Assembly: GCA_948847595.1 (NCBI GenBank)
Contig: CAQOGY010000013.1
Location: forward strand, 1-64,000
DNA from: an uncultured Bacteroides sp.
GTDB taxonomy: Bacteria > Bacteroidota > Bacteroidia > Bacteroidales > Bacteroidaceae
Direction of reading: 5' to 3'
DNA: 64,000 bases
Within the stretch, counting starts at the first letter, position 1. Each line of letters starts with the position of its first letter. This document shows positions 54,616 through 63,618 of the stretch, piece by piece. The notes beneath the pieces are model-generated. The model had not been told where the DNA came from and made no database searches. It saw nothing but the letters and a program-made list of their open reading frames with translations. A program made the translations under genes and the position numbers.

Positions 54616-55902
54616 ATGAATAACATGAAAAAGAAACTTGTTCTCTTTGCTTCGGTTACTATCGCACTCGCATCGTGCCAGACAGCTCCAAAGGAAGACT
54701 ACAGTTGGATTAAAAAAGGACTGGATGTAGCTTCTGCACAATTACAACTTTCAGCAGAAGAAGTTGACGGTACAGGTCAGCTCCCACGTTCCATCCGTAC
54801 TGGTTATGACATGAATTTCCTTTGCCGCCAGTTGGAAAGAGATTCACTGACATTTAAAGATTCACTTCGTGCACAACCGACCGCAGAACAATTGGGCAAA
54901 CGCCGTCTTTGTGGCGTTCATGACTGGACAAGCGGTTTCTTCCCCGGTTCTTTGTGGTACGCATACGAGCTGACAGGAAACGATACACTGAAAGCGGAAG
55001 CTATTCAATATACTAATCTTCTGAATCCGGTACGCTATTATAAAGGTACACACGATTTAGGGTTTATGATTAACTGTAGTTATGGTAACGCAGAGCGTCT
55101 TGCACCCAATGACACTATCGCAGCAGTGATGAGAGAAACAGCCGACAATCTGTGCGGACGTTTCAACGATTCTATCGGTGCTATCCGTTCATGGGACTTC
55201 GGTACATGGAACTTCCCGGTTATCATCGACAATATGATGAACCTTGACCTCTTGTTCAACGTAGCAAAAGCAACTGGTGACAGCAAATACAAAGATGTTG
55301 CCATCAAGCATGCCATGACTACCATGCAAAATCACTTCCGTCCCGACTATACCTGCTGGCATGTAGTGAGCTACAACAACGACGGAACTGTTGAACGCAA
55401 ACAAACTCACCAAGGCAAGAATGACGATTCTTCATGGGCACGCGGTCAAGCATGGGCTGTATATGGCTACACAGCTTGTTACCGTGAAACAAACGACAGC
55501 ACTTTCCTGAACTTCGCTATCAAAGTAGCTGATATGATTATGGATCGCGTAAAAACAGACGATGCTATCCCCTACTGGGATTACGATGCTCCTGTGACTG
55601 AAGAAACTCCGCGTGATGCATCTGCCGCTTCTGTTACCGCTTCTGCCTTGATTGAACTAAGCACAATGGTTCCTGATGGTAAGAAATACCTGGATTATGC
55701 TGAAAAAATTCTGAAGAGTTTGTCAAGTGATGCATACCTTGCAAAAGTCGGCGACAACCAGGGATTCATCCTGATGCACTCTGTAGGCTCACTGCCTAAC
55801 GGTTCTGAAATTGACACTCCGCTGAATTATGCTGACTACTACTATTTGGAAGCATTGAAGAGATTCATGGACTTGAAAGGCATCAACTACAAAAATATCT
55901 AA
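54616..55902 (+). CDS. GH88 unsaturated glucuronyl hydrolase (BT4658-like)
   Basis: Removes the unsaturated uronic acid from the non-reducing end of lyase products, 428 residues. The lipobox is at Cys21 but is followed by QTAPKED with no immediate acidic run, so a periplasmic lipoprotein is likely. The (alpha/alpha)6 barrel shows DWTSGFFPGSLWYAYEL (about 103-119) and the two catalytic-type acids Asp147 in THDLGFM and Asp205 in IIDNMMNLDLL, about 58 residues apart as in characterised GH88. An ATG three codons later (54625) is an equally good start. It lies 28 bases before hepC. Its substrate here is the disaccharide made by the PL12/PL15 lyases, after any 2-O-sulfate is removed. Confidence 0.94.
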   Translation: MNNMKKKLVLFASVTIALASCQTAPKEDYSWIKKGLDVASAQLQLSAEEVDGTGQLPRSIRTGYDMNFLCRQLERDSLTFKDSLRAQPTAEQLGKRRLCGVHDWTSGFFPGSLWYAYELTGNDTLKAEAIQYTNLLNPVRYYKGTHDLGFMINCSYGNAERLAPNDTIAAVMRETADNLCGRFNDSIGAIRSWDFGTWNFPVIIDNMMNLDLLFNVAKATGDSKYKDVAIKHAMTTMQNHFRPDYTCWHVVSYNNDGTVERKQTHQGKNDDSSWARGQAWAVYGYTACYRETNDSTFLNFAIKVADMIMDRVKTDDAIPYWDYDAPVTEETPRDASAASVTASALIELSTMVPDGKKYLDYAEKILKSLSSDAYLAKVGDNQGFILMHSVGSLPNGSEIDTPLNYADYYYLEALKRFMDLKGINYKNI

Positions 55903-55930
55903 GACATAAAATCATAATACCGAATCTATC

Positions 55931-57931
55931 ATGAATAAAATTTTAAAGTATATCCTTTTGCTGGCAATTGCTTGTTTTGCAGGTAAAGTTAGCGCCCAGG
56001 AGTTGAAAAGCGAAGTATTTTCACTTCTCAACCTCGATTACCCGGGACTGGAAAAAGTAAAAGCCTTGCATCAGGAAGGTAAAGACGAAGATGCCGCAAA
56101 AGCATTACTCGATTACTACCGTGCACGCACCAACGTGAAAACTCCGGATATTAACCTGAAAAAAGTTACTATCGGCAAAGAAGAACAGCAGTGGGCAGAC
56201 GACGCACTGAAGCATACCTTCTTCGTTCACAAAGGTTATCAGCCTTCTTACAATTACGGAGAAGACATCAACTGGCAATACTGGCCGGTAAAAGACAACG
56301 AACTTCGCTGGCAATTACACCGCCACAAATGGTTCACTCCAATGGGTAAGGCTTATCGCGTATCTGGTGACGAGAAATACGCCAAAGAATGGGCACACCA
56401 ATACATCGACTGGATTAAAAAGAATCCGTTGGTGAAGATGGACAAGAAAGAATATGAGCTGGTAAGCGACGGAAAAATCAAAGGTGAAGTAGAAAATGTA
56501 CGTTTCGCATGGCGTCCTTTGGAAGTGAGCAACCGTCTGCAAGACCAGACTTCACAGTTCCAGTTGTTCCTGCCTTCTCCTTCTTTCACTCCGGACTTCC
56601 TGACTGAATTCCTAGTGAACTACCACAAACATGCCGTACATATCTTAGGTAACTACTCCGACAAGGGTAATCACCTGTTGTTTGAAGCTCAGCGTATGAT
56701 TTATGCAGGCGCTTTCTTCCCAGAATTCAAAGATGCTCCGGCTTGGAGAAAGAGTGGTATCGATATCCTGAACCGTGAAATTCACGTACAGGTATATGAA
56801 GACGGCGGTCAGTTTGAGCTCGACCCTCACTATCACCTTGCTGCTATCAACATTTTCTGCAAAGCATTAGGAATTGCAGATGTAAACGGATTCCGCAAGG
56901 AATTCCCGCAAGATTATCTGGATACAATCGAAAGCATGATTATGTTCTATGCAAACATTTCTTTCCCGGATTACACAAACCCATGTTTCAGCGACGCCAA
57001 GTTGACAACTAAGAAAGAAATGGTGAAGAACTACAAAGCGTGGAGTAAACTGTTCCCGAAAAACCAGGCTATCAAATACTTTGCAACAGAAGGTAAAGAG
57101 GGTGCATTGCCGGATTATATGTCTAAGGGATTCCTGAAATCAGGTTTCTTCGTATTCCGTAATTCCTGGGGAATGGATGCTACTCAAATGGTAGTAAAAG
57201 CAGGTCCGAAAGCATTCTGGCACTGTCAGCCGGACAACGGTACATTCGAACTTTGGTTCAATGGCAAGAACTTGTTCCCGGATTCCGGTTCGTATGTATA
57301 TGCAGGCGAAGGCGAAGTGATGGAACAACGCAACTGGCATCGTCAGACTTGTGTACACAACACTGTAACCCTGAACAACAAGAATCTGGATACAACAGAA
57401 TCAGTTACCAAACTGTGGCAGCCGGAAGGTGCCATCCAGACTTTGGTTACCGAAAACCCGAGTTACAAGAACCTGAAGCATCGCCGTTCCGTATTCTTTG
57501 TGGATAATACTTATTTTGTAATTGTGGACGAAATGGCAGGTAGCGCCAAAGGTTCTATCAATCTTCATTACCAAATGCCGAAAGGCGAAATCGCCAACAG
57601 CCGCGAAGACATGACATTCCTTACCCAGTTTGAGGATGGAAGCAACATGAAACTGCAATGTTTCGGTCCTGACGGTATGAGCATGAAGAAAGAACCGGGA
57701 TGGTGTTCAACTGCTTACCGCAAACGTTACAAACGTATGAACGTATCATTCAACGTAAGAAAAGACGGAGAAGAAGCTGTACGTTATATCACTGTCATCT
57801 ATCCTGTTAAGAAAAGCGCAGATGCCCCTAAATTTGCTGCTAAATTCAAGAACAAAGCGTTCGATGAAAACGGATTGGAAGTAGAAGTGAAAGTAAATGG
57901 AAAGAAACAGTCACTAAAATATAAACTCTGA
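55931..57931 (+). CDS. hepC: Heparin-sulfate lyase (heparinase III, PL12), periplasmic
   Basis: Heparan sulfate-specific lyase, 666 residues, which from memory is the same length as, and almost identical to, BT4657 (HepC), whose structure is known. It has a cleavable signal peptide (1-22, KVSAQ) and no lipobox, so it is periplasmic, in contrast to the two lipoprotein paralogues upstream. The N-terminal (alpha/alpha) toroid holds Asn247 in KGNHLLFEAQ and Tyr301 in DPHYHLA; the beta-sandwich holds His431 in FWHCQPDNGTFE. These three form the expected active site. It follows GH88, its partner in oligosaccharide breakdown, and is closed by a terminator. Confidence 0.97.
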   Translation: MNKILKYILLLAIACFAGKVSAQELKSEVFSLLNLDYPGLEKVKALHQEGKDEDAAKALLDYYRARTNVKTPDINLKKVTIGKEEQQWADDALKHTFFVHKGYQPSYNYGEDINWQYWPVKDNELRWQLHRHKWFTPMGKAYRVSGDEKYAKEWAHQYIDWIKKNPLVKMDKKEYELVSDGKIKGEVENVRFAWRPLEVSNRLQDQTSQFQLFLPSPSFTPDFLTEFLVNYHKHAVHILGNYSDKGNHLLFEAQRMIYAGAFFPEFKDAPAWRKSGIDILNREIHVQVYEDGGQFELDPHYHLAAINIFCKALGIADVNGFRKEFPQDYLDTIESMIMFYANISFPDYTNPCFSDAKLTTKKEMVKNYKAWSKLFPKNQAIKYFATEGKEGALPDYMSKGFLKSGFFVFRNSWGMDATQMVVKAGPKAFWHCQPDNGTFELWFNGKNLFPDSGSYVYAGEGEVMEQRNWHRQTCVHNTVTLNNKNLDTTESVTKLWQPEGAIQTLVTENPSYKNLKHRRSVFFVDNTYFVIVDEMAGSAKGSINLHYQMPKGEIANSREDMTFLTQFEDGSNMKLQCFGPDGMSMKKEPGWCSTAYRKRYKRMNVSFNVRKDGEEAVRYITVIYPVKKSADAPKFAAKFKNKAFDENGLEVEVKVNGKKQSLKYKL

Positions 57932-57937
57932 TAAAAA

Positions 57938-57953
57938 GACATTGATCAATGTC
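57938..57953. repeat. Perfect 16-bp palindrome
   Basis: GACATTGATCAATGTC is a perfect palindrome just after the hepC stop codon and before the terminator. It may be a protein-binding site or a small hairpin that supports the terminator. Confidence 0.6.
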
Positions 57954-57971
57954 CATCAGAGCGTAGCGAAG

Positions 57972-58009
57972 AATCTCCTCTCTACGTTATAAAGAGAGGA
58001 GATTTTTCG
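57972..58009 (+). terminator. Rho-independent terminator after hepC
   Basis: The stem AATCTCCTCTCT / AGAGAGGAGATT (57972-57983 with 57993-58004) is followed by TTTCGT. Outer bases GCGTAG and CTACGC extend the pairing. It separates hepC from the sulfatase gene. Confidence 0.88.
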
Positions 58010-58094
58010 TCACTACGCATCCCCCTGAATGACAGTCATATCCGGCTATTATTCGTTTATTAGTATCACATTCTCCTCAAAAAGACTCTTTATT

Positions 58095-59705
58095 ATGAGA
58101 AACTATCCCTCTACCCTACTCCTTCCATTGGCTGCATTAAGCCTTGCTTCCTGCGGCAATCAGAAGAAAGAAGAAACTAAACGACCGAACATCATCTTTA
58201 TGATGACGGACGACCATACCACCCAAGCCATGTCCTGCTATGGCGGAAACTTGATTCAGACTCCCAACATGGATCGGATTGCCAACGAAGGTATCCGTTT
58301 CGACAACTGTTATGCAGTCAACGCCCTCTCCGGCCCTTCACGTGCTTGTATCCTTACCGGTAAATTCAGTCATGAAAATGGTTTCACCGATAACGCAAGT
58401 ACATTCAACGGTGACCAGCAGACATTCCCCAAGCTTCTCCAACAAGCCGGATACCAGACTGCCATGATTGGTAAATGGCATCTTATCAGTGAACCGCAAG
58501 GGTTCGATCATTGGAGCATCCTTAGCGGTCAGCATGAACAGGGCGATTACTACGACCCTGACTTTTGGGAAGACGGCAAGCATATCGTAGAAAAAGGATA
58601 TGCGACGGATATTATCACTGATAAAGCCATTGAATTTCTCGAAGGCCGGGATAAGAACAAACCGTTCTGTATGATGTATCACCAAAAAGCTCCGCATCGT
58701 AACTGGATGCCTGCTCCCCGCTACCTGGGTATCTTCAACAATACTACTTTCCCCGAACCTGCCAACCTGTTCGACGATTACGAAGGACGCGGAAGGGCAG
58801 CGCGCGAACAGGATATGTCCATCGAGCACACGCTGACCGATGATTGGGATCTCAAGCTACTGACCCGCGAAGAGATGTTGAAAGATACGACAAACCGTCT
58901 TTATAGCGTATATAAGCGTATGCCTGCCGAAGTACAGGACAAATGGGATTCTGTATATGCACAACGTATCGCAGAATATCGCAAAGGCGACCTGAAAGGC
59001 AAAGCATTAATCAGTTGGAAATATCAACAGTATATGCGCGACTATCTGGCTACCACATTAGCGGTAGATGAAAATATCGGTCGCCTGATGAATTATCTTG
59101 AAAAAATCGGTGAACTGGACAACACAATCATTGTCTACACTTCCGACCAGGGTTTCTTCCTCGGCGAACACGGCTGGTTTGACAAACGCTTCATGTATGA
59201 AGAATGTCAGCGTATGCCGCTTATCATCCGCTATCCGAAGGCTATCAAGGCAGGAAGCACAAGCAACGCCATCAGCATGAACGTAGACTTTGCCCCTACT
59301 TTCCTCGACTTTGCCGGAGTGGAAATCCCGTCTGATATCCAAGGCGCATCCTTGAAACCGATATTGGCAAACGAAGGCAAAACTCCCTCCGACTGGCGAA
59401 AGGCTGCTTATTACCATTACTACGAATATCCGGCTGAACATTCCGTAAAACGTCATTACGGTATCCGTACCCAGGATTTCAAACTCATCCATTTCTACAA
59501 CGATATAGATGAATGGGAAATGTACGACATGAAAGCCGACCCGAGAGAAATGAACAACGTCTTCGGCAAACCGGAATATGCAGAAAAACAAAAAGAATTG
59601 ATGCAACTCCTTCAAGATACCCAAAAACAATATAACGACAGCGACCCCGATGAAAAAGAGAAAGTCCTTTTCAAAGGAGACCGTCGACAAATGAAAAACA
59701 GATGA
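58095..59705 (+). CDS. Heparan-sulfate 6-O-sulfatase, S1 family (BT4656-like)
   Basis: Probably removes 6-O-sulfate from glucosamine at the end of heparan fragments, as known for BT4656 (S1_11). The 536-residue protein starts at the ATG at 58095; the open frame extends upstream to 58029 but that part has no signal character. The lipobox ends at Cys20, followed by GNQKKEE. The active-site serine that becomes formylglycine is Ser79 in SGPSRA, so it is the Ser-type that needs an anaerobic sulfatase-maturating enzyme (none in the window). Metal-site acids are in MMTDDH (Asp39-Asp40) and TSDQGFFLGEHG. The PHP-fold gene follows by 16 bases. Confidence 0.92.
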   Translation: MRNYPSTLLLPLAALSLASCGNQKKEETKRPNIIFMMTDDHTTQAMSCYGGNLIQTPNMDRIANEGIRFDNCYAVNALSGPSRACILTGKFSHENGFTDNASTFNGDQQTFPKLLQQAGYQTAMIGKWHLISEPQGFDHWSILSGQHEQGDYYDPDFWEDGKHIVEKGYATDIITDKAIEFLEGRDKNKPFCMMYHQKAPHRNWMPAPRYLGIFNNTTFPEPANLFDDYEGRGRAAREQDMSIEHTLTDDWDLKLLTREEMLKDTTNRLYSVYKRMPAEVQDKWDSVYAQRIAEYRKGDLKGKALISWKYQQYMRDYLATTLAVDENIGRLMNYLEKIGELDNTIIVYTSDQGFFLGEHGWFDKRFMYEECQRMPLIIRYPKAIKAGSTSNAISMNVDFAPTFLDFAGVEIPSDIQGASLKPILANEGKTPSDWRKAAYYHYYEYPAEHSVKRHYGIRTQDFKLIHFYNDIDEWEMYDMKADPREMNNVFGKPEYAEKQKELMQLLQDTQKQYNDSDPDEKEKVLFKGDRRQMKNR

Positions 59706-59721
59706 ACTAATTACTAAAACC

Positions 59722-61350
59722 ATGGATAGAAGAAAGTTTTTAAAAAACACAGGCTGGTCTTTCCTCGGATTGGCAGCTTCAGGCAGTTTACTAGGTTCTT
59801 GTGCACCGGGAAGCAAGGATGCCAAGAAAATCATGCCATCGGCAAGCAACCTCAAAATGTATTGGGGTGACTTACACAACCACTGTAACATCACATACGG
59901 ACACGGCGACATGCGCGATGCTTTTGAAGCAGCGAAAGGACAATTGGATTTTGTCAGTGTAACCCCTCATGCCATGTGGCCGGATATTCCCGGAGCAGAT
60001 GACCCTCGTCTGAAATGGGTAATCGACTACCACACGGGGGCTTTCAAACGTCTGCGTGAAGGCGGCTACGAGAAATATGTACGAATGACTAATGAGTATA
60101 ACAAGGAAGGCGAATTCCTGACTTTCGTCGGATACGAAGCTCACAGCATGGAGCATGGCGACCATGTCGCACTGAACTACGACCTGGATGCGCCGCTTGT
60201 AGAATGTACTTCTATCGAAGACTGGAAAGAAAAAGCCAAAGGACACAAAGTATTCGTTACTCCGCACCACATGGGTTATCAGGGCGGTTATCGCGGTTAC
60301 AACTGGAATTGCTTTACTGAAGGTGACATTACTCCCTTCGTAGAAATGTATTCCCGCCACGGTCTGGCAGAAAGCGACCAGGGAGACTATCCTTATCTGC
60401 ATGATATGGGCCCCCGTCAATGGGAAGGAACTATCCAGTATGGTCTTGAATCAGGCAACAAGTTTGGTATCATGGCTTCTACCGACCAGCACTCCGGTTA
60501 TCCGGGAAGTTATGGCGACGGACGTATCGGCGTACTGGCTCCGTCACTGACTCGCGACGCTATTTGGGAAGCTCTCCGTACCCGCCACGTATGTGCCGCA
60601 ACGGGTGATAAGATTCTTATAGATTTCCGTCTGAATGACGCTCTTATGGGAGATGTAGTTCGTGGTAACAGCCGTCGTATCTATCTGAACGTAACAGGTG
60701 AAAGCTGCATCGACTATGTAGATATTGTAAAGAACGGTCAGATTTTGGCTCGCATGAACGGCCCGTTGACCCCGGTTGCCCCGGAAGGCGATACGGTACG
60801 TTGCAAAGTTAAAGTTGATTTTGGTTGGAATCGTGAAGAGAAATACGTACATTGGCAGGGTAAATTGTCATTGGACAAAGGACAGCTCCATAGCGTGACT
60901 CCTTGTTTCCGCGGCGCAGCCTTCACTTCTCCGCAGGAAGGTGAAACCGAGTTCCACACACATGTCAACCGCATCGTATCTGTCAGCGACAAGGAAACCG
61001 AACTGGATATGTATAGCAGCAAAAACCCGAATACGACGACTGCGGCCATGCAAGCAGTAATCCTCGATGTTGAGATGCCGAAAGACGGTAAGATTATCGC
61101 AGAGTTCAACGGCAAGAAGTTTGAGCATACATTGGGCGAATTGCTCGAAGGTTCACGTTCGCACTTCATGATCGGCTGGTTGAGCGAAGCAATCCTCTTC
61201 AACCGTGCAATGCCGGAAAGCTGCTTCACAGTAGAGCACTACATGGAAGACAAGGAGCCTCAACGCGATACTGATTATTACTATGTACGCGCCCGCCAAC
61301 GTGACGGACAATGGGCCTGGAGTTCACCGATTTGGGCAGAAAGAGTGTGA
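59722..61350 (+). CDS. PHP-fold (DUF3604-like) metal-dependent hydrolase of unknown substrate (BT4655-like)
   Basis: Unknown function, 542 residues. The N-terminus reads DRRKFLKNTG, like a twin-arginine signal, and then has a lipobox with Cys27, so the protein is exported. The rest is a PHP-type metallohydrolase: GDLHNHCN (Asp50, His52, His54), VTPHA (His83), GYEAHS (Glu139, His141), TPHHMG (His182-His183), VEMYSRHG (Glu208, His213) and STDQHSG (Asp255, His257). Together these can bind two or three metals. A C-terminal beta domain (about 310-540) follows. It is tightly coupled to the 6-O-sulfatase gene and sits among heparan enzymes. A reaction on N-sulfated or N-acetylated glucosamine is conceivable but is inference only. 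Confidence 0.8.
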   Translation: MDRRKFLKNTGWSFLGLAASGSLLGSCAPGSKDAKKIMPSASNLKMYWGDLHNHCNITYGHGDMRDAFEAAKGQLDFVSVTPHAMWPDIPGADDPRLKWVIDYHTGAFKRLREGGYEKYVRMTNEYNKEGEFLTFVGYEAHSMEHGDHVALNYDLDAPLVECTSIEDWKEKAKGHKVFVTPHHMGYQGGYRGYNWNCFTEGDITPFVEMYSRHGLAESDQGDYPYLHDMGPRQWEGTIQYGLESGNKFGIMASTDQHSGYPGSYGDGRIGVLAPSLTRDAIWEALRTRHVCAATGDKILIDFRLNDALMGDVVRGNSRRIYLNVTGESCIDYVDIVKNGQILARMNGPLTPVAPEGDTVRCKVKVDFGWNREEKYVHWQGKLSLDKGQLHSVTPCFRGAAFTSPQEGETEFHTHVNRIVSVSDKETELDMYSSKNPNTTTAAMQAVILDVEMPKDGKIIAEFNGKKFEHTLGELLEGSRSHFMIGWLSEAILFNRAMPESCFTVEHYMEDKEPQRDTDYYYVRARQRDGQWAWSSPIWAERV

Positions 61351-61379
61351 TTTTCAAGTATTAAATATTACTTAGTGAT

Positions 61380-62351
61380 ATGGAAAAAGAATACGCTATA
61401 GGAATTGACCTTGGCGGAACTTCTGTGAAATACGCCCTTATTGATAATGAAGGCGTATTTCATTTTCAAGGGAAGTTGCCGTCGAAAGCCGATGTATCAG
61501 CCGAAGCTGTCATCGGGCAGTTGGTTGCCGCCATCAATGAAGTGAAAGCTTTTGCAGAAAAGCAAGAGTTCAAGATTGACGGTATAGGAATCGGGACACC
61601 GGGTATCGTGGATTGTACGAACCGCATCGTTTTGGGTGGAGCGGAAAACATCAAAGGATGGGAGAATCTGCATCTGGCAGACCGCATTGAAACAGAAACC
61701 GGAATCCCTGCTTTATTGGGAAATGATGCCAATCTGATGGGATTGGGCGAAACCATGTACGGAGCCGGTCAGGGCGCCACTCATGTTGTTTTCCTAACCG
61801 TAGGAACGGGTATCGGCGGTGCAGTGGTTATCGACGGTAAACTGTTCAATGGTTATGCCAATCGGGGAACGGAATTGGGACATGTGCCTTTAATTGCCAA
61901 TGGTGAACCTTGTGCCTGTGGTTCTGTCGGCTGTCTGGAACATTATGCTTCGACTTCGGCTTTGGTGCGCCGTTTCAGCCAGCGAATAGCGGAAGCGGGT
62001 ATCTCTTATCCGAATGACGAAATCAACGGAGAACTGATTGTCCGCCTTTACAAAGAGGGCGACAGCATTGCCACCGAATCACTGGAAGAACATTGTGATT
62101 TTCTGGGACATGGAATTGCCGGATTTATCAATATCTTCAGCCCGCAAAAGGTTGTAATCGGCGGCGGACTTTCTGAAGCCGGAGATTTCTATATCCGGAA
62201 AGTCAGTGAGAAGGCTCACCGCTATGCCATCTCCGACTGTGCCGTGAATACGGAAATCATGGCTGCCGGCTTAGGCAACAAAGCCGGAAGTATCGGAGCC
62301 GCCTCACTTGTATTTACTCAATTTTCCGCTCCCAATCTAATTAAATTATGA
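61380..62351 (+). CDS. ROK-family sugar kinase (BT4654-like)
   Basis: Cytoplasmic kinase that probably phosphorylates GlcNAc, glucosamine or glucose set free from heparan sulfate, 323 residues. The ATP-binding signature is IGIDLGGTS (8-15), the catalytic base Asp116 in LLGNDAN, and the zinc site GHVPL with CACGSVGCLEHY (His168, Cys178, Cys180, Cys185), all intact. There is no N-terminal helix-turn-helix, so it is an enzyme and not a NagC-type repressor. Its stop overlaps the start of the MFS gene (ATGA), so transport and phosphorylation are coupled. Confidence 0.93.
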   Translation: MEKEYAIGIDLGGTSVKYALIDNEGVFHFQGKLPSKADVSAEAVIGQLVAAINEVKAFAEKQEFKIDGIGIGTPGIVDCTNRIVLGGAENIKGWENLHLADRIETETGIPALLGNDANLMGLGETMYGAGQGATHVVFLTVGTGIGGAVVIDGKLFNGYANRGTELGHVPLIANGEPCACGSVGCLEHYASTSALVRRFSQRIAEAGISYPNDEINGELIVRLYKEGDSIATESLEEHCDFLGHGIAGFINIFSPQKVVIGGGLSEAGDFYIRKVSEKAHRYAISDCAVNTEIMAAGLGNKAGSIGAASLVFTQFSAPNLIKL

Positions 62352-63616
62352 AAAGAAATTTAGGAATGCTGGCGCTGATTATGGCGTTCTGGTTCACCAT
62401 CTCATTTATTACTAATATCCTGGGACCACTCATTCCGGACATTATTCACAATTTCAATCTGAGCGATCTGGCGATGGCGGGATTTATCCCGACTTCTTTT
62501 TTCCTGGCTTACGCCATCATGTCCATCCCTGCCGGACTGCTGATCGACCGTTTCGGTGAAAAGCCCGTACTATTCGGCGGATTCCTGATGCCGTTTATCG
62601 GAACTATCCTCTTTGCCTGCATGCACACATATCCGATATTACTGGCTTCTTCTTTTATCATCGGACTGGGAATGGCTATGTTGCAAACTGTATTGAATCC
62701 GCTTCAACGCACCGTAGGCGGAGAGGAAAACTACGCATTCGTCGCCGAACTGGCACAATTCATGTTTGGAATCGCTTCCTTCCTGAGCCCATTGGTATAT
62801 ACATACCTGATTCGGGAACTCGATCCTGTGACTTATACGGCCGGAAAAGGTTTCTTTATTGATTTGCTGGCCGATGTCACTCCGAGAGAAATGCCCTGGG
62901 TATCTCTTTACTGGGTGTTTGCCTTGATTTTGCTAGTCATGTTGATTGCTGTCAGCGTATCCCGCTTCCCGAAAATCGAATTGAAAGAAGACGAGAAAAG
63001 CGGTTCAAAAGATTCATATCTGGCATTATTCAAGCAGAAATATGTATGGCTGTTCTTTCTGGGAATCTTCTGCTATGTGAGCACGGAACAGGGAACTTCT
63101 ATCTTTATGAGTACGTTTCTCGAACAATATCACGGGGTAAATCCTCAAACTGACGGCGCACAGGCAGTGAGCTATTTTTGGGGCTTGATGACTGCCGGAT
63201 GCCTGGTAGGTATGGTGTTACTGAAACTGATTGACAGCAAGCGTTTGTTACAACTCTCCGGAGTATTGACTATTGTATTGTTGCTCTCTGCGCTGTTCGG
63301 AAGCAAGGAAGTATCATTAACTGCTTTTCCTGCTATCGGATTCAGCATTTCGATGATGTTTTCTATCGTATTCTCACTGGCATTGAATTCAGCATCGCAA
63401 CATCACGGTTCCTTTGCCGGTATCCTGTGTTCGGCAATCGTAGGCGGAGCAGGCGGCCCGATGATTGTCAGTACGATAGCGGATGCTACTTCCCTTCGTA
63501 CAGGTATGCTGTTCATCCTCGTTTTTGCAGGATACATTACCTTTATCGGTTTTTGGGCTCGCCCGTTGATCAACAATAAGACAGTGAAACTGAAAGAGCT
63601 GTTTAAAAAAGTATGA
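62348..63616 (+). CDS. MFS sugar permease (BT4653-like)
   Basis: Inner-membrane transporter of the major facilitator superfamily, 422 residues with about 12 membrane helices. It has the loop 2-3 signature GLLIDRFGEKPVLFGG (about 73-88) and a large central loop (about 150-190). It belongs to the fucose/hexose permease-like part of the family. It starts inside the ROK kinase stop codon and its own stop overlaps a start for the next lyase gene. It probably brings monosaccharides or small products of heparan sulfate from the periplasm into the cell for the kinase. Confidence 0.92.
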   Translation: MKRNLGMLALIMAFWFTISFITNILGPLIPDIIHNFNLSDLAMAGFIPTSFFLAYAIMSIPAGLLIDRFGEKPVLFGGFLMPFIGTILFACMHTYPILLASSFIIGLGMAMLQTVLNPLQRTVGGEENYAFVAELAQFMFGIASFLSPLVYTYLIRELDPVTYTAGKGFFIDLLADVTPREMPWVSLYWVFALILLVMLIAVSVSRFPKIELKEDEKSGSKDSYLALFKQKYVWLFFLGIFCYVSTEQGTSIFMSTFLEQYHGVNPQTDGAQAVSYFWGLMTAGCLVGMVLLKLIDSKRLLQLSGVLTIVLLLSALFGSKEVSLTAFPAIGFSISMMFSIVFSLALNSASQHHGSFAGILCSAIVGGAGGPMIVSTIADATSLRTGMLFILVFAGYITFIGFWARPLINNKTVKLKELFKKV

Positions 63617-63618
63617 TT

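Noticed and set aside
59058..59912. Minus-strand open frame of 284 codons
   Set aside because: It spans the end of the sulfatase gene and the start of the PHP gene on the opposite strand, shows no family motif and is rich in Phe/Val/His as expected for an antisense shadow.
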